Shown here in pieces: positions 46,281-54,937 of a stretch of DNA of 64,000 nucleotides. Made by a program: the position numbers and the translations under genes. Origin of the DNA: Streptomyces sp. RPT161 (GTDB lineage Bacteria > Actinomycetota > Actinomycetes > Streptomycetales > Streptomycetaceae); contig NZ_JAPZVN010000004.1 in the NCBI RefSeq assembly GCF_027533845.1, positions 62,001 to 126,000 of the forward strand, given 5' to 3'. Each line of letters opens with the position of its first letter. Positions within the stretch are counted from its first letter, which is position 1. The notes under the pieces were generated by a model. The model was not told the origin of the DNA. It saw only the letters and a list, made by a program, of their open reading frames with translations, and did no database searches.

Positions 46281-47162
46281 ATGCGCGTCTTCATCACCGG
46301 CGGAACGGGCCTGATCGGCTCGGCCGTCGTCGCCGAACTGCTCACCGCAGGCCATTCGGTCACCGCCCTCGCCCGTTCCGACGCCGCTGCGGCACGTGCC
46401 CGAGCCGCCGGCGCGGACGTACTCCGTGGAGGACTCAGCGACCTCGCGGTGCTGCGCACCGGCGCGGAGCAGGCAGACGGAGTCATCCACCTCGCCTTCA
46501 GCAACGACTTCAGCTCGCCCGACGCACTCGCACAAGGCATCGCCGAAGAAGGCGCCGCGCTCGCGACGCTCGGCGACACCCTCGTCGGCACGGACCGGCC
46601 GCTCGTCACCGTGTCGGGCACACCCCCCGTTGCGGGACGCGCATCGACCGAGGACGACCCGCTCCCGACCAGCGGACCCGTCGGCGGACGCAGCCGGTCC
46701 GTGGCCCGCACACTCGAACTCGCCACGCGCCGCGTGCGCACCTCGGCCGTACGGATGCCGCGCACAGTCCACAACCAGGGCCAGGGGGGGTTCGCCGGGC
46801 TGCTCGCCGACATCGCCCGCCGCACCGGCATCGCCGGCTACCCCGGAGACGGCACGCAACGCTGGCCAGCCGTTCACGCGCTCGACGCCGCCGCCTTGTT
46901 CCGGCTCGCCCTGGAGAAGGCTCCGGCCGGAAGCTCGTGGCACGCCGTCGCCGACGAAGGCGACGCGGTACGCGACATCGCCGCAGTCATCGGACGGCGG
47001 CTCGGCCTACCCGTCGAGTCGGTGCCGCAGGAGAAATTCGGTCCCCTCGGTCCGATCTTCGCGACCGACCAGCCCGCTTCCAGCGCCCACACCCGCGCCG
47101 CTCTCGGCTGGAAGCCGAAGCACCCGAGCCTGCTCGACGACCTGGAGAACATCGAAGCCTGA
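46281..47162 (+). CDS. NAD-dependent epimerase/dehydratase-like (extended SDR)
   Basis: 293 aa from the ATG at 46281, with GGAG 6-7 bp upstream. Rossmann motif FITGGTGLIGSAVVAELL. The usual YxxxK catalytic pair is not in place: the region reads GGRSRSVARTLELA, so it belongs to the atypical SDR group (SDR_a4-like). A typical target of a divergent TetR repressor; in many soil actinobacteria such pairs respond to xenobiotics. Function otherwise unknown. Confidence 0.88.
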   Translation: MRVFITGGTGLIGSAVVAELLTAGHSVTALARSDAAAARARAAGADVLRGGLSDLAVLRTGAEQADGVIHLAFSNDFSSPDALAQGIAEEGAALATLGDTLVGTDRPLVTVSGTPPVAGRASTEDDPLPTSGPVGGRSRSVARTLELATRRVRTSAVRMPRTVHNQGQGGFAGLLADIARRTGIAGYPGDGTQRWPAVHALDAAALFRLALEKAPAGSSWHAVADEGDAVRDIAAVIGRRLGLPVESVPQEKFGPLGPIFATDQPASSAHTRAALGWKPKHPSLLDDLENIEA

Positions 47163-47292
47163 GACCACTGCCGTACCCCCGGGCCCGCCCGTTCGCGGAA
47201 CGGGGCAACCCTGCCGGCGGCGCGTCGAACAGCTCAGTGATCCACCTCCGCCGCACCCCGGTCCCGGCCCGTCCTGCCGCCGGGAACGCACC

Positions 47293-47328
47293 ACGATGGC
47301 CCGGACGCGAGCACGTCCGGGCCATCGT
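47293..47328. terminator. Hairpin beside tRNA-Ser fragment 1
   Basis: ACGATGGCCCGGACG and its complement form a perfect 15-bp stem with a CGAGCA loop. It lies just beyond the 3' end of the tRNA-Ser-like fragment, where a native tRNA terminator would be. Confidence 0.75.
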
Positions 47329-47349
47329 CTGCCCTCGCGCACAGGACGC

Positions 47350-47400
47350 GGAGGACACGAGATTCGAACTCGTGGGGGTTGTCCCCAACACGCTTTCCAA
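47350..47400 (-). repeat. tRNA-Ser(GGA) 3' fragment, copy 1 (attachment-site-like)
   Basis: Read on the minus strand it runs from the anticodon loop (TTGGAAAGCG, anticodon GGA) through the variable arm (TTGGGGACAACCCC) and T-arm (CACGAGTTCGAATCTCGTG) to the acceptor end TCCTCC. The 5' half (acceptor 5' strand, D-arm) is missing. This is what an integrase crossover in the anticodon arm of tRNA-Ser leaves behind. Confidence 0.85.
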
Positions 47401-47494
47401 GTCTTCGCCTGGGGGTTCTGGGGCGTACGGGAACGTCCTGACCCGCGGTGGAGCCAGGGTGGATGGGGCTTTTGAACGGTGCTGTACGCCGGTG

Positions 47495-47516
47495 TATGCG
47501 ACCAGAACTGCAACCA
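47495..47516. repeat. 22-bp att-flanking box, copy 1
   Basis: TATGCGACCAGAACTGCAACC plus A, 94 bp beyond the tRNA-Ser fragment; itself two imperfect ACTGxxACCA units. Confidence 0.7.
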
Positions 47517-47519
47517 TTG

Positions 47520-47740
47520 CTGATCTGCTTGCCCTGCTCGGGGCCGTACCACTGGAGGGCCTGACCGGTCACTGAGGCGATGCACTCGAAGTCGTGATCG
47601 CGACAGAGCAGAGTGGCCTCTGCAGCTCGGCCGTCGCGGCGACGACGAGGTCGACCGCTTCCGAGTTTCGGTGCCTGCCCTGCTTGGTGAGGGGCTTCCC
47701 GGACGTGCCAGGCGCGGTCGTCGACGGGAAACCAGCCGAA
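47520..47740 (-). pseudogene. Decayed PIN-domain (VapC-like) toxin
   Basis: Three stretches in two frames together spell a PIN domain: FPVDDRAWHVREA (~47760-47700), LTKQGRHRNSEAVDLVVAATAEL (~47691-47623, other frame), then TLLCRDHDFECIASVTGQ (~47614-47560, first frame). The frames switch near 47695 and 47620, so it is frameshifted at least twice. The first part of the toxin and any antitoxin are not recognisable. Confidence 0.6.
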
Positions 47741-48108
47741 GTTCTTCTGGGGAGAAGGCAGCGTCCTGCTGAGGAGGGGGTACACGTGCAAAGCGGGTAA
47801 CCGTCGACTTCGCTCGGCCAAGTCATGAACGTCGATTGGGACTTCACGAGGGGCCACCGGGACAGACGTGGAACATGTCACGGGCGGGCAGACCGAAGCT
47901 GCAGTTTCATGATCCGCGGATGCCGCACGAGGACAGGTCCCGGAGCACCCCCCGGCCCCGAGCGATGCCCGACGCAAGCCGACAGCACAAGATCTGCCAA
48001 GCCGGAGAGCCGAGCCACAATCGCCCGTGTCAGGCACTGCTCTGGCTCGTTCGAGCCTGGCGAAGCGGAGGACTGGTCCACCTTGCAACGAAGGGATTCG
48101 CCGATTTT

Positions 48109-49098
48109 CTATTCTCCGACGGCATGAGAAGCTCCATTCTCCACATCATCGGGATGCACGATGGAGTCCTGGATGCCCAGGATATGCATAAGCGACTTGA
48201 CTGAAACGACCCGGCTATTGCCAATCCAGAGCACTCTAAAGGGGAGGGAGCCCTTCCCGGCCATTCTTGATGCCTGCGATTCTGAAAGGCCAAGAGCATT
48301 GGCCGCCGCACTGAAACTGATATATTGCGGCAGGAGATCAGAAATCCGATAGTAAAGATTTTTCCCGTCCACCCAGGATCGCCCCACCTGTGCGGGATTA
48401 ATGGCGGGAGCATCTTCCTCGTCACGGCAACCACTGCGGAGTTTGCCGTGAAGGATCTTGGTGTGACCCATGGCTCCCATTCGCTGCAGTAGGGCCCCTG
48501 TGCGCTCACCACGAATTCTCTCGTCGGCATCCGGATGCTGCACCGTCCCGGCATCGATGATTGACGATGCGCGCAGCGTGGAATCCTCCTCATGCGCAGC
48601 ACCAGCAAACCAATACTCCGCAACTGTCGCACTCGTCTCCGAGCCTCCGGCCTCCACCAGGCCGCGAGCGCCGGTGAACGCGCGGGTCATCATGGCATCC
48701 AGGAGTTTATTGGAAGGCGTGCCACCTGTCATAGAAAACCATGCCTCCAGGGCGCCTTCTACCATCGCAGACCTGATGTCGGAGACCTCATAATGCCATT
48801 TTCGTGCCAGCTCTTTCGACCACCCCCTAAAGTATGGAGTCAGTAGATCCAACAGGATCATCAACCATTTCTCCCGGTCCTGTTGGTCGCCTTCCCTCGC
48901 CAAAGTCCCTACCGACTCCCAGAGGCGCATGCTTGCCACGGATTTCGACCGACCCAGTCGAACTTTCTCGCGCAACACCTGATATGTGGGATGGTTCTTG
49001 ATGGCACACACTTGAACGTCGCCGACATGCGCGCAGATGGGCTCCCCGCCGCAGTCATGGAGAACTCGCTCAGTGATGATCGTGAAGACATCGCGCAT
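48109..49098 (-). CDS. Accessory HTH protein with sigma-region-2-like segment
   Basis: 329 aa, AGAGGA SD 6 bp before the ATG. Its GC content is clearly lower than the surroundings. Residues ~90-150 (TPYFRGWSKELARKWHYEV, DIRSAMVEGALEAWF) resemble a sigma-factor region 2 helix pair. The C-terminus (ISFSAAANALGLSESQASRMAGKG...VVSVKSLMHILGI) looks like a MerR/excisionase-type HTH. No family assigned. Located next to integrase and att remnants, so it is probably a regulator carried by an integrative element. Confidence 0.7.
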   Translation of the reverse strand: MRDVFTIITERVLHDCGGEPICAHVGDVQVCAIKNHPTYQVLREKVRLGRSKSVASMRLWESVGTLAREGDQQDREKWLMILLDLLTPYFRGWSKELARKWHYEVSDIRSAMVEGALEAWFSMTGGTPSNKLLDAMMTRAFTGARGLVEAGGSETSATVAEYWFAGAAHEEDSTLRASSIIDAGTVQHPDADERIRGERTGALLQRMGAMGHTKILHGKLRSGCRDEEDAPAINPAQVGRSWVDGKNLYYRISDLLPQYISFSAAANALGLSESQASRMAGKGSLPFRVLWIGNSRVVSVKSLMHILGIQDSIVHPDDVENGASHAVGE

Positions 49099-49239
49099 GG
49101 TGTTCCTCTCGCACCGCCAGATCGCCTACGAAAAAGCATGGAGCGTGGCCGTCGCACTTCGGGGATTTCTGCTGGGATCCAGCCCCATCGAGTGAACTAG
49201 GTTTGACGGCACGACAATTTGCGGGGAAAATCAGTAGCA

Positions 49240-49460
49240 GCAGTCGACCAGGTGGCGCTCGGCCTGCGGCAGAGTGAGGCCCTCGGCCTCAGGTGGACGG
49301 ATGTCGACCTCACACTCAAGGTCCCGACGGTCCACCGGACCGGCTGCGCGACGGCCGTGCCAACCACTGCGGGCGCAAGTCTGGCTACTGCCTGCGCTGC
49401 GGTGAACACGGCGACAAGTCACGGCTCGTACTGCCGTGGTGCGGCTGGTCTCCTGGTCGC
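49240..49460 (+). pseudogene. Tyrosine integrase remnant
   Basis: VALGLRQSEALGLRWTDVDL (~49251-49310) is the box-I region of Streptomyces integrases with its catalytic Arg. After a frameshift, NHCGRKSGYCLRCGEHGDKSR (~49360-49420) matches the Cys-rich segment of the same family. The remaining catalytic half (HxxR, Tyr) is gone. Confidence 0.65.
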
Positions 49461-49800
49461 GGTCCTGGCGCATGTGCTGCCCTGAGGCCAGGCGGTACTC
49501 GAAGATGTGGTCGTCGGAGAGTCGCGCACGGCGCCCTCGGCGTGGATTCGCAACAGGTCGCCTTGGCCGTAGAAGGCGGAGACGAAGTGGAGGCCCGGCG
49601 GAGCGGTGGGATCGCCGGGCCTCGGACGCCCCCGGCCGGGGGCGAATGCAACCAGAACTGCAACCACGCGGGAAGTGGCCGTCGGCGGCCGTGGGCCGAG
49701 GGGGTGGACCGCCGCCTCCACCCCCCGGGCCCGCGTCCCCACCCGGTAACCGGCCCGGGGGCCGATGGCAGGGCCGGGCGTTGTAGCGAGTGTTGATGCC
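49461..49800. other. Intergenic remnant region
   Basis: No supported gene. It contains one copy of the att-flanking box (49645-49666) and GC-rich inverted repeats just before the next start codon. Confidence 0.4.
49645..49666. repeat. 22-bp att-flanking box, copy 2 (no adjacent tRNA fragment)
   Basis: AATGCAACCAGAACTGCAAC followed by CA; near-identical to copy 1, but no tRNA-Ser core is found 95 bp away. Confidence 0.7.
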
Positions 49801-50388
49801 ATGACAGCGAACATCGTGATCCTGCAGCTGGCGATCCTGACCGTGGTGCTCGAGTCCGATCTCGGCCGCCGCAAGATCGGTTGGTTCCGGGTGGTACGGC
49901 CGATCGTCGGCGTCACCCTCATCGTGCCGTTCTTCTTCACCTCGCTGCCCACCGGCGGCAACGACCTGCTGCTGCAGGGCGTCGGCGCGCTGACCGGGGC
50001 GGCGCTCGGGCTGTTCTCGGTCTGCCCGCTGCTCGTGTCCGTCGACTACCAACCGGATTGGCGACGCCGTTGGCCGCGCACCTCGCCCACCTCAGGCAGC
50101 CCCGCCGCGGTCAGCCGCTCGGGGGCCGGTTACGCGGTGGTCTGGATCGCCGTGACCGCCGCTCGGCTCGGCTTCGCCTACGGCGCCCAGCACATCTTTC
50201 CGGTGGGGCTCGGCGTGTTCCTGACCACCAACCACCTCAGCGACGCCGGTCTGACGAACGGCTTCATCTTCCTGTCCGTGGCCATGAGTCTGTTCCGCAG
50301 CCTGGGGCTGTGGGTGCGAGGACGGGCGCGCCTGGCCCAGGCCGGCCCGGCCGTGGGCGCCGCACCTGCGATGGGCGGTGCACGGTGA
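49801..50388 (+). CDS. Membrane protein of unknown function
   Basis: 195 aa from the ATG at 49801. Four or five hydrophobic helices (~3-22, 30-50, 58-75, 108-128, 150-170). No motif recognised. It is 91 bp upstream of a NarL-type two-component operon on the same strand and may be a sensor partner or target. Confidence 0.7.
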   Translation: MTANIVILQLAILTVVLESDLGRRKIGWFRVVRPIVGVTLIVPFFFTSLPTGGNDLLLQGVGALTGAALGLFSVCPLLVSVDYQPDWRRRWPRTSPTSGSPAAVSRSGAGYAVVWIAVTAARLGFAYGAQHIFPVGLGVFLTTNHLSDAGLTNGFIFLSVAMSLFRSLGLWVRGRARLAQAGPAVGAAPAMGGAR

Positions 50389-50479
50389 TCTTCATACCGT
50401 TGCTCAGCCTGATCGTCCGCGCTGTTCGCGCGCTGCGGGCGCGCTCGTCAGGCACGGCATCCTGGGATAATCCGGATTG

Positions 50480-51685
50480 ATGAGTATCACCAGCAGGTTC
50501 CGCCCGGCTGCGGAGCATCCCGGGATCGGGCTGAGCGGCATGATCCCCGACCCGCGGGCGCGCGCCGCGACCATGCTGGCGGGACTGGGCGTGTCGCTCT
50601 GGGTGAACGTCGCCGCACTGCCCGCCGCCCCGGGGATCGTTGCGCCCGTTGCCATGGCTGTCGCCGCGGTGGCCTGGCTGGTCCTGATCGGCGGCACCCG
50701 AGGTGCGCACGTGGCCGCCGTCGTCGCGGTGTTGTGCGCGGCCGGGGCGGTGATCGCCGTCACTGACATCAATGGGCTGATCTTCACGGGCGTCGCGGCG
50801 AGCACAGCCGCCGTCGCGTTCGATCCGGTCGCCGCCCTCGTACTGTCCATGGCCGGTCCCGTCGCCTACTGCCTCGCAGCGATCGCCCACGGGCCGTTTC
50901 CCGGCCGCCTGCTGGGCACCGCCGCGGTGGCCCTTGCCGGACTGGTGGCCGGTGCGAGCCGACGCGAGATCGACCAGCGTGCCCGGCACAGCGCACTGGT
51001 CGCCACCGAACGCCGGCGTGCCGAGGTCGCTCGGGCCGAGGCGGAACTCGCCGGTGAACGCATCCGACTCGGCCGCGAGTTGCACGACGTACTCGCCCAC
51101 ACCCTCGGCGCCCTGTCGATCCAGCTCACCGCGATCGACACCCTTGCCCGCAAAAACACGCCGCGGCAGAACCTCATCACACAGATCGAGCTCGGCCACG
51201 AGCTGGTCAGCACGGGCCTGGACGAGGCGCGCCAGGCCGTCCGCGCACTGCGCGGCGAGAGTGCACCGCTGGCCGCGCGGCTCGAACGGCTCTGCGAGCT
51301 CCATCAGGCAGAGTTCGAAGTGGACGGCAACCAACGGGAGTTCGATGCCGACAGCACGCTCGCGCTCTACCGGCTCTCCCAGGAAGCACTGACCAACGCC
51401 GCCAAGCATGCCCCCGGCACGCGCGTGAGCGTACGTGTGGGCTTCGGGCCGCGGGACGTGACCGTGCAAGTAAGCAATACGAGCCCTGACCCGGTCGTGG
51501 ACACGCCCAGGGCGCTGCGTGCGAGCGGCGGCGGGTTCGGGCTCAAGGGCATGAGGGAACGCGTTGAACAGGCGGGCGGCGAGCTTCAGGCAGGCCCCAT
51601 GTCCGACGGCGGATGGCGGGTCGCCGCACGCATCCCCTATCGACAGGGGGACCTGGGCGACCGGAGCAACGGGAGTGACCGATGA
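50480..51685 (+). CDS. Sensor histidine kinase (NarL/DesK type)
   Basis: 401 aa from the ATG at 50480. Four to five membrane helices in residues ~30-165 with little extracellular sequence, then HisKA_3 with GRELHDVLAHTLGALSIQL (phospho-His) and HATPase_c with SQEALTNAAKHAPGT (N box) and GGGFGLKGMRERV (G box). Overlaps its response regulator by ATGA (51682-51685). Confidence 0.92.
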   Translation: MSITSRFRPAAEHPGIGLSGMIPDPRARAATMLAGLGVSLWVNVAALPAAPGIVAPVAMAVAAVAWLVLIGGTRGAHVAAVVAVLCAAGAVIAVTDINGLIFTGVAASTAAVAFDPVAALVLSMAGPVAYCLAAIAHGPFPGRLLGTAAVALAGLVAGASRREIDQRARHSALVATERRRAEVARAEAELAGERIRLGRELHDVLAHTLGALSIQLTAIDTLARKNTPRQNLITQIELGHELVSTGLDEARQAVRALRGESAPLAARLERLCELHQAEFEVDGNQREFDADSTLALYRLSQEALTNAAKHAPGTRVSVRVGFGPRDVTVQVSNTSPDPVVDTPRALRASGGGFGLKGMRERVEQAGGELQAGPMSDGGWRVAARIPYRQGDLGDRSNGSDR

Positions 51686-52368
51686 GCCCCACACCGATCT
51701 CCGTGATCATCGCCGACGACCATCGGGTCGTTCGCGAGGGTCTGGCCACCATCCTCGGCGCCGTAGAGGGGGTGCGGGTCGTGGCGTTGGCCGTGGACGG
51801 TGCGCAGGCCGTCGATCTCGCCGTTGAACACAGGGCCGACGTGGTCTTGATGGACCTTCACATGCCCGGCGTCGACGGCGTCGAGGCCACCCGCCGACTC
51901 AAGACGGAGCGTCCGGCCACGGCCGTCGTGGTGCTCACCACGTATACCGACGACGACTCCATCCTCGCCGCACTCGAAGCCGGTGCCACCGGCTATCTGA
52001 CCAAGAACGCCTCCGCCGCGGACATCCACCGCGCCATCGAAGCCGCCGCCTCCGGCCATGCCATGCTCGACCCGCTCGCCGCCGCCCGCCTGATCCACGC
52101 GGCCCGCCGCGACGACCCTGGCCACGCCGTGAAGGACGCCGCCCTCCCTGACGGCCTCACCGAGCGCGAGGCCCAGGTGCTCGGCCTGATCGCACAGGGC
52201 CTGTCCAACGCGGAGATCGCCGCCAGGCTGTACCTGAGCCGCTCCACGGTGAAAAGCCACATCAATCAGATCTTCACCAAGACCGGCAGCCGCGACCGCC
52301 CGCAGGCCATCGTGTACGCACACCGCCATGGCATCGGGACTCAGGAGGATCCGGCCCAGCGGAACTAG
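51682..52368 (+). CDS. LuxR/NarL-family response regulator
   Basis: 228 aa. Receiver with IIADDHRVVREGL and VVLMDLHMPGVDG (phospho-Asp), TT and LTKNAS for Thr/Lys; GerE HTH LTEREAQVLGLIAQGLSNAEIAARLYLSRSTVKSHINQI. Translationally coupled to the kinase. Confidence 0.94.
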   Translation: MSPTPISVIIADDHRVVREGLATILGAVEGVRVVALAVDGAQAVDLAVEHRADVVLMDLHMPGVDGVEATRRLKTERPATAVVVLTTYTDDDSILAALEAGATGYLTKNASAADIHRAIEAAASGHAMLDPLAAARLIHAARRDDPGHAVKDAALPDGLTEREAQVLGLIAQGLSNAEIAARLYLSRSTVKSHINQIFTKTGSRDRPQAIVYAHRHGIGTQEDPAQRN

Positions 52369-52423
52369 GACTTGTCCGGCCGCTCACGCCGCTCGCTAAG
52401 ATCGGGCCGACGGAGGACGCCTG

Positions 52424-52654
52424 ATGCGTGCGGTGGAGTTGAGTCGCGCGGAAGCGGTCGCGCTCGTGCATCGGATTATGGAGGCGGACTACGGCTCCGA
52501 GGATGAGGTGAACGACCGGCTGGACAGGCTCGACAGAGCTCTGGTCTGCCCGGCCGGTCACGTCAGCGGCCTGGTTTTCTGGTCGACGGAGCGGCAGTTG
52601 TCGGCCGAGGAAGTGGTCGACCAGGCCTTGGCATACCAACCGATTGCCTTGTGA
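52424..52654 (+). CDS. e9imm-type small peptide (colicin immunity-like)
   Basis: 76 aa. LSRAEAVALVHRIMEADY, DRLDRALVCPAGHVSGLVFWS and VVDQALAYQPIAL match the Streptomyces e9imm peptides, which resemble colicin E immunity proteins (pyocin/colicin immunity fold). No DNase bacteriocin is encoded next to it, so its partner is unknown. Confidence 0.7.
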   Translation: MRAVELSRAEAVALVHRIMEADYGSEDEVNDRLDRLDRALVCPAGHVSGLVFWSTERQLSAEEVVDQALAYQPIAL

Positions 52655-52671
52655 CGCCGGTATTCAGCTGC

Positions 52672-52722
52672 GGAGCGAGATCACGAGGGCTTCGTGAGGG
52701 GTTGCCCCAACGCGCTTTCCAA
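52672..52722 (-). repeat. tRNA-Ser(GGA) 3' fragment, copy 2 (degenerate)
   Basis: The core GTGAGGGGTTGCCCCAACGCGCTTTCCAA aligns with copies 1 and 3; the T-arm part is degraded (CGGAGCGAGATCACGAGG with a deletion). Same orientation as the others and followed 96 bp later by the 22-bp box. Confidence 0.7.
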
Positions 52723-52818
52723 CTGTTCGTGTGGGGGTTCGGGGGCGGGCCCGGGGGCGTTCTGGTCTGCGGCGCTGCGCCAGAGAACCAGCCGCTTGGA
52801 CGCTCGTGAACGGGGCTG

Positions 52819-52840
52819 AATGCAACCCGAACTGCCACCC
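52819..52840. repeat. 22-bp att-flanking box, copy 3
   Basis: AATGCAACCCGAACTGCCACC plus C, 96 bp past tRNA-Ser fragment 2, three mismatches to copy 2. Confidence 0.65.
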
Positions 52841-52851
52841 TCACGCTCGCG

Positions 52852-54183
52852 CTACGCGGTTGCCGACATCCCGCCCGACCGCAGCGTGAGCAGCATGATC
52901 TCGCTCGGTGCGAAGATCCTGAAGGGCGGCCCCCAGAAGCCGGTGCCACGGCTGGTGTAGAGCTGGGTCCGCTCACCATGTCGGCTCAGGCCGTGCACCA
53001 CCGGCTGGTCGATCCGGACGAGGAAGTTGAACGGCCAGATCTGGCCGCCGTGGGTGTGCCCGGAGATCTGCAGGTCGACGCCGGCGGCGGCGGCCTGCGG
53101 GACGTACTTGGGCTGGTGGGCGACGAGCAAGATCGGCAGGTCTGGGTCCGCCCCGATCAGCGCGTCGGGCAGGTTCGCGCGGTGCCCGGCCTGGCCGGAG
53201 GACTCCGCGGTCACGTCGTCCACGCCCGCGAGCACGAGGGCGTCCCCCTTGCGTTCCACCACCACATGGCGGTTGTGGAGCGGTTCCCAGCCCAGTTCCG
53301 CCATGCGGTCCAGCCAGCCCTGGGCCTCCCCGGAGTACTCGTGGTTCCCCGTGACGTAGACCTTGGCGAGCCGTGACCGGATTGTCCCGAGCGGCGCGGA
53401 CTGCTCCCGGCGCTGGACGGGCGTTCCGTCGGCGATGTCGCCGGCGTGGACCACGACGTCCGCGTCGAGCGTGTTGACCACCCCGGCAACCCGCGCCGAC
53501 CAGGCCGCACGGTCGATCGGCCCGTAGTGGGTGTCGGCCAGCACGACGACACGGGTGCCGTCCAAACCGCGGCCGAGCCGCGGGATGTGGACGTCCAGCC
53601 GCCTCACTCGGGGCACGCGCATGGCCTCGTAGTGTCCCCAGGCGAGCAGCCCGGCCGAGACCACAGCGACAGCGACAGCGACGATCCTGGCCCGGTCGAC
53701 GCCGCCGACATCGAGCCCGATCAGCACGAACTGCACCAAGCCACCCAACACCGACCAGGTGAACAGCACCCAGACCATCCCGAGGGTGGTGTCCGCCACG
53801 CGAGCGGCCCGGTCGACCCGCCGTGGCCCGTGGCCCGCGACCATCAGAAAGGGGAAGGAGACCATCCAGGCCGCGAAGACAACCGTGCCGGCCAGGAAGA
53901 CCGGCAACGGCCAGTCGACGCCGGAGGCGAACAGCGTCCACCAGGGCGGGAGGCACAGCACCACGAGGACGAGGACGACCACGGCCAGCCGCCGACGCAT
54001 CGATCGCCGAGGCGTCCCGCCCTCGGCCGGACTCTCGCCACTCGGAAACGGCGCCGCCCCGACCTCAAGACGGGCACCGGCTTCCGTCCCCCAATGGTCC
54101 GACCGAACGTCCGACTCGATGGATTCGCTCTCTGTCACTGCTCCACCCCTCACGTCCGTCGGCCCACCCTCGCTCCCTATCAT
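52852..54183 (-). CDS. Membrane metallophosphoesterase
   Basis: 443 aa. Acidic N-terminal tail, four membrane helices (~62-215), then a calcineurin-like phosphoesterase: VLADTHYGP, HAGDIADG, TGNHEYSG, LVAHQP, SGHTHGGQIW, complete metal site. Ends FRIFAPSEIMLLTLR, the conserved tail of this family. The gene's stop lies just inside att-like segment 2, so the 3' end is intact. The start at 54183 may be downstream. Confidence 0.9.
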   Translation of the reverse strand: MIGSEGGPTDVRGGAVTESESIESDVRSDHWGTEAGARLEVGAAPFPSGESPAEGGTPRRSMRRRLAVVVLVLVVLCLPPWWTLFASGVDWPLPVFLAGTVVFAAWMVSFPFLMVAGHGPRRVDRAARVADTTLGMVWVLFTWSVLGGLVQFVLIGLDVGGVDRARIVAVAVAVVSAGLLAWGHYEAMRVPRVRRLDVHIPRLGRGLDGTRVVVLADTHYGPIDRAAWSARVAGVVNTLDADVVVHAGDIADGTPVQRREQSAPLGTIRSRLAKVYVTGNHEYSGEAQGWLDRMAELGWEPLHNRHVVVERKGDALVLAGVDDVTAESSGQAGHRANLPDALIGADPDLPILLVAHQPKYVPQAAAAGVDLQISGHTHGGQIWPFNFLVRIDQPVVHGLSRHGERTQLYTSRGTGFWGPPFRIFAPSEIMLLTLRSGGMSATA

Positions 54184-54325
54184 CCGGCAGACGCTGGCTG
54201 TTGAAATCGTCCGGGTCCGGCCTCGTCAATTGGCCAGGAACCGCCTCGACTTCAGCCTCCATTCGCCCTGAGAGGCCAGGCTGTCGACGCACCTGCACCT
54301 TGTTCGTCGATACAACTTGCCACGG

Positions 54326-54529
54326 TCACCGATCTTCGCTGCAGCCGAATCTGAGGTAGGCGAGCAGGCCGATGATGTTCCCGAAGGCGCAGATGGCCAG
54401 CCACACCTGCGGGGGGAACTGCCGTGTGCGCGGGTGTCGCGAAATGTCGATCATGCACAGGATGGCCGGGAGGATCGCGATCAGTGGCACGATCGCGACC
54501 CACGCGGTCCCGTTGGCCGACCCGGTCAT
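54326..54529 (-). CDS. Small PLDc_N-domain membrane protein
   Basis: 67 aa. Two hydrophobic helices (AWVAIVPLIAILPAILCMIDI and WLAICAFGNIIGLLAYLRF) with RTRQFPPQVW between, the PLDc_N (phospholipase D N-terminal) pattern. ATG overlaps the stop of the next upstream gene (ATGA). Probably a membrane accessory; no enzyme domain. Confidence 0.8.
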   Translation of the reverse strand: MTGSANGTAWVAIVPLIAILPAILCMIDISRHPRTRQFPPQVWLAICAFGNIIGLLAYLRFGCSEDR

Positions 54530-54867
54530 CTGCCGGTGCCGCGTGCGGTGAGGATGCGCTCGACGGCGCCCGGGTCATCGGGGGTGATCGTGGGACGTAC
54601 GCGGTGTCCGACGTCGATCACAAGCGCCGAGTCCTTCTTGGGGCGGTGTGGATCGAGGTTCCACCAGTGCACGAAGTCCCCTGAACCCCAGATCCGCCAC
54701 TTGCGCGCCCTGTTCATACCCGTCAGGGGAAGCCTCTTGACACTCCTGATCGAGGTGTAGCGGATGCGCCTCGCTCCCCAGAGGTAGTAGCGGCGGATGG
54801 TCAACCCTTGGTCGTCACAGACGATCTGGCCGTCCTGATAGGCCACTGCTGCGGGTTCGCGGCTCAT
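54526..54867 (-). CDS. PH-like domain hypothetical protein
   Basis: 113 aa. Single beta-rich domain: VAYQDGQIVCDDQGLTIRRYYLWGARRIRYTSIRSVKRLPL is the strand pattern of a bacterial PH-like domain, then a WGSGDFVHWWNLD insert and an alpha helix. Coupled to the PLDc_N protein, suggesting a shared membrane role. Confidence 0.65.
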   Translation of the reverse strand: MSREPAAVAYQDGQIVCDDQGLTIRRYYLWGARRIRYTSIRSVKRLPLTGMNRARKWRIWGSGDFVHWWNLDPHRPKKDSALVIDVGHRVRPTITPDDPGAVERILTARGTGR

Positions 54868-54937
54868 CTGAACCTCCTGGTACTCAAGGACCCGCCATCT
54901 GCAGGTCCGTCTTCCGGCCCGGTCGCGGGGTGAGGTT

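Noticed and set aside
45246-47162. A 638-codon plus-strand frame
   Set aside because: Its first 345 codons run through the methyltransferase remnant and antisense of the TetR gene; the real product starts at the ATG at 46281.
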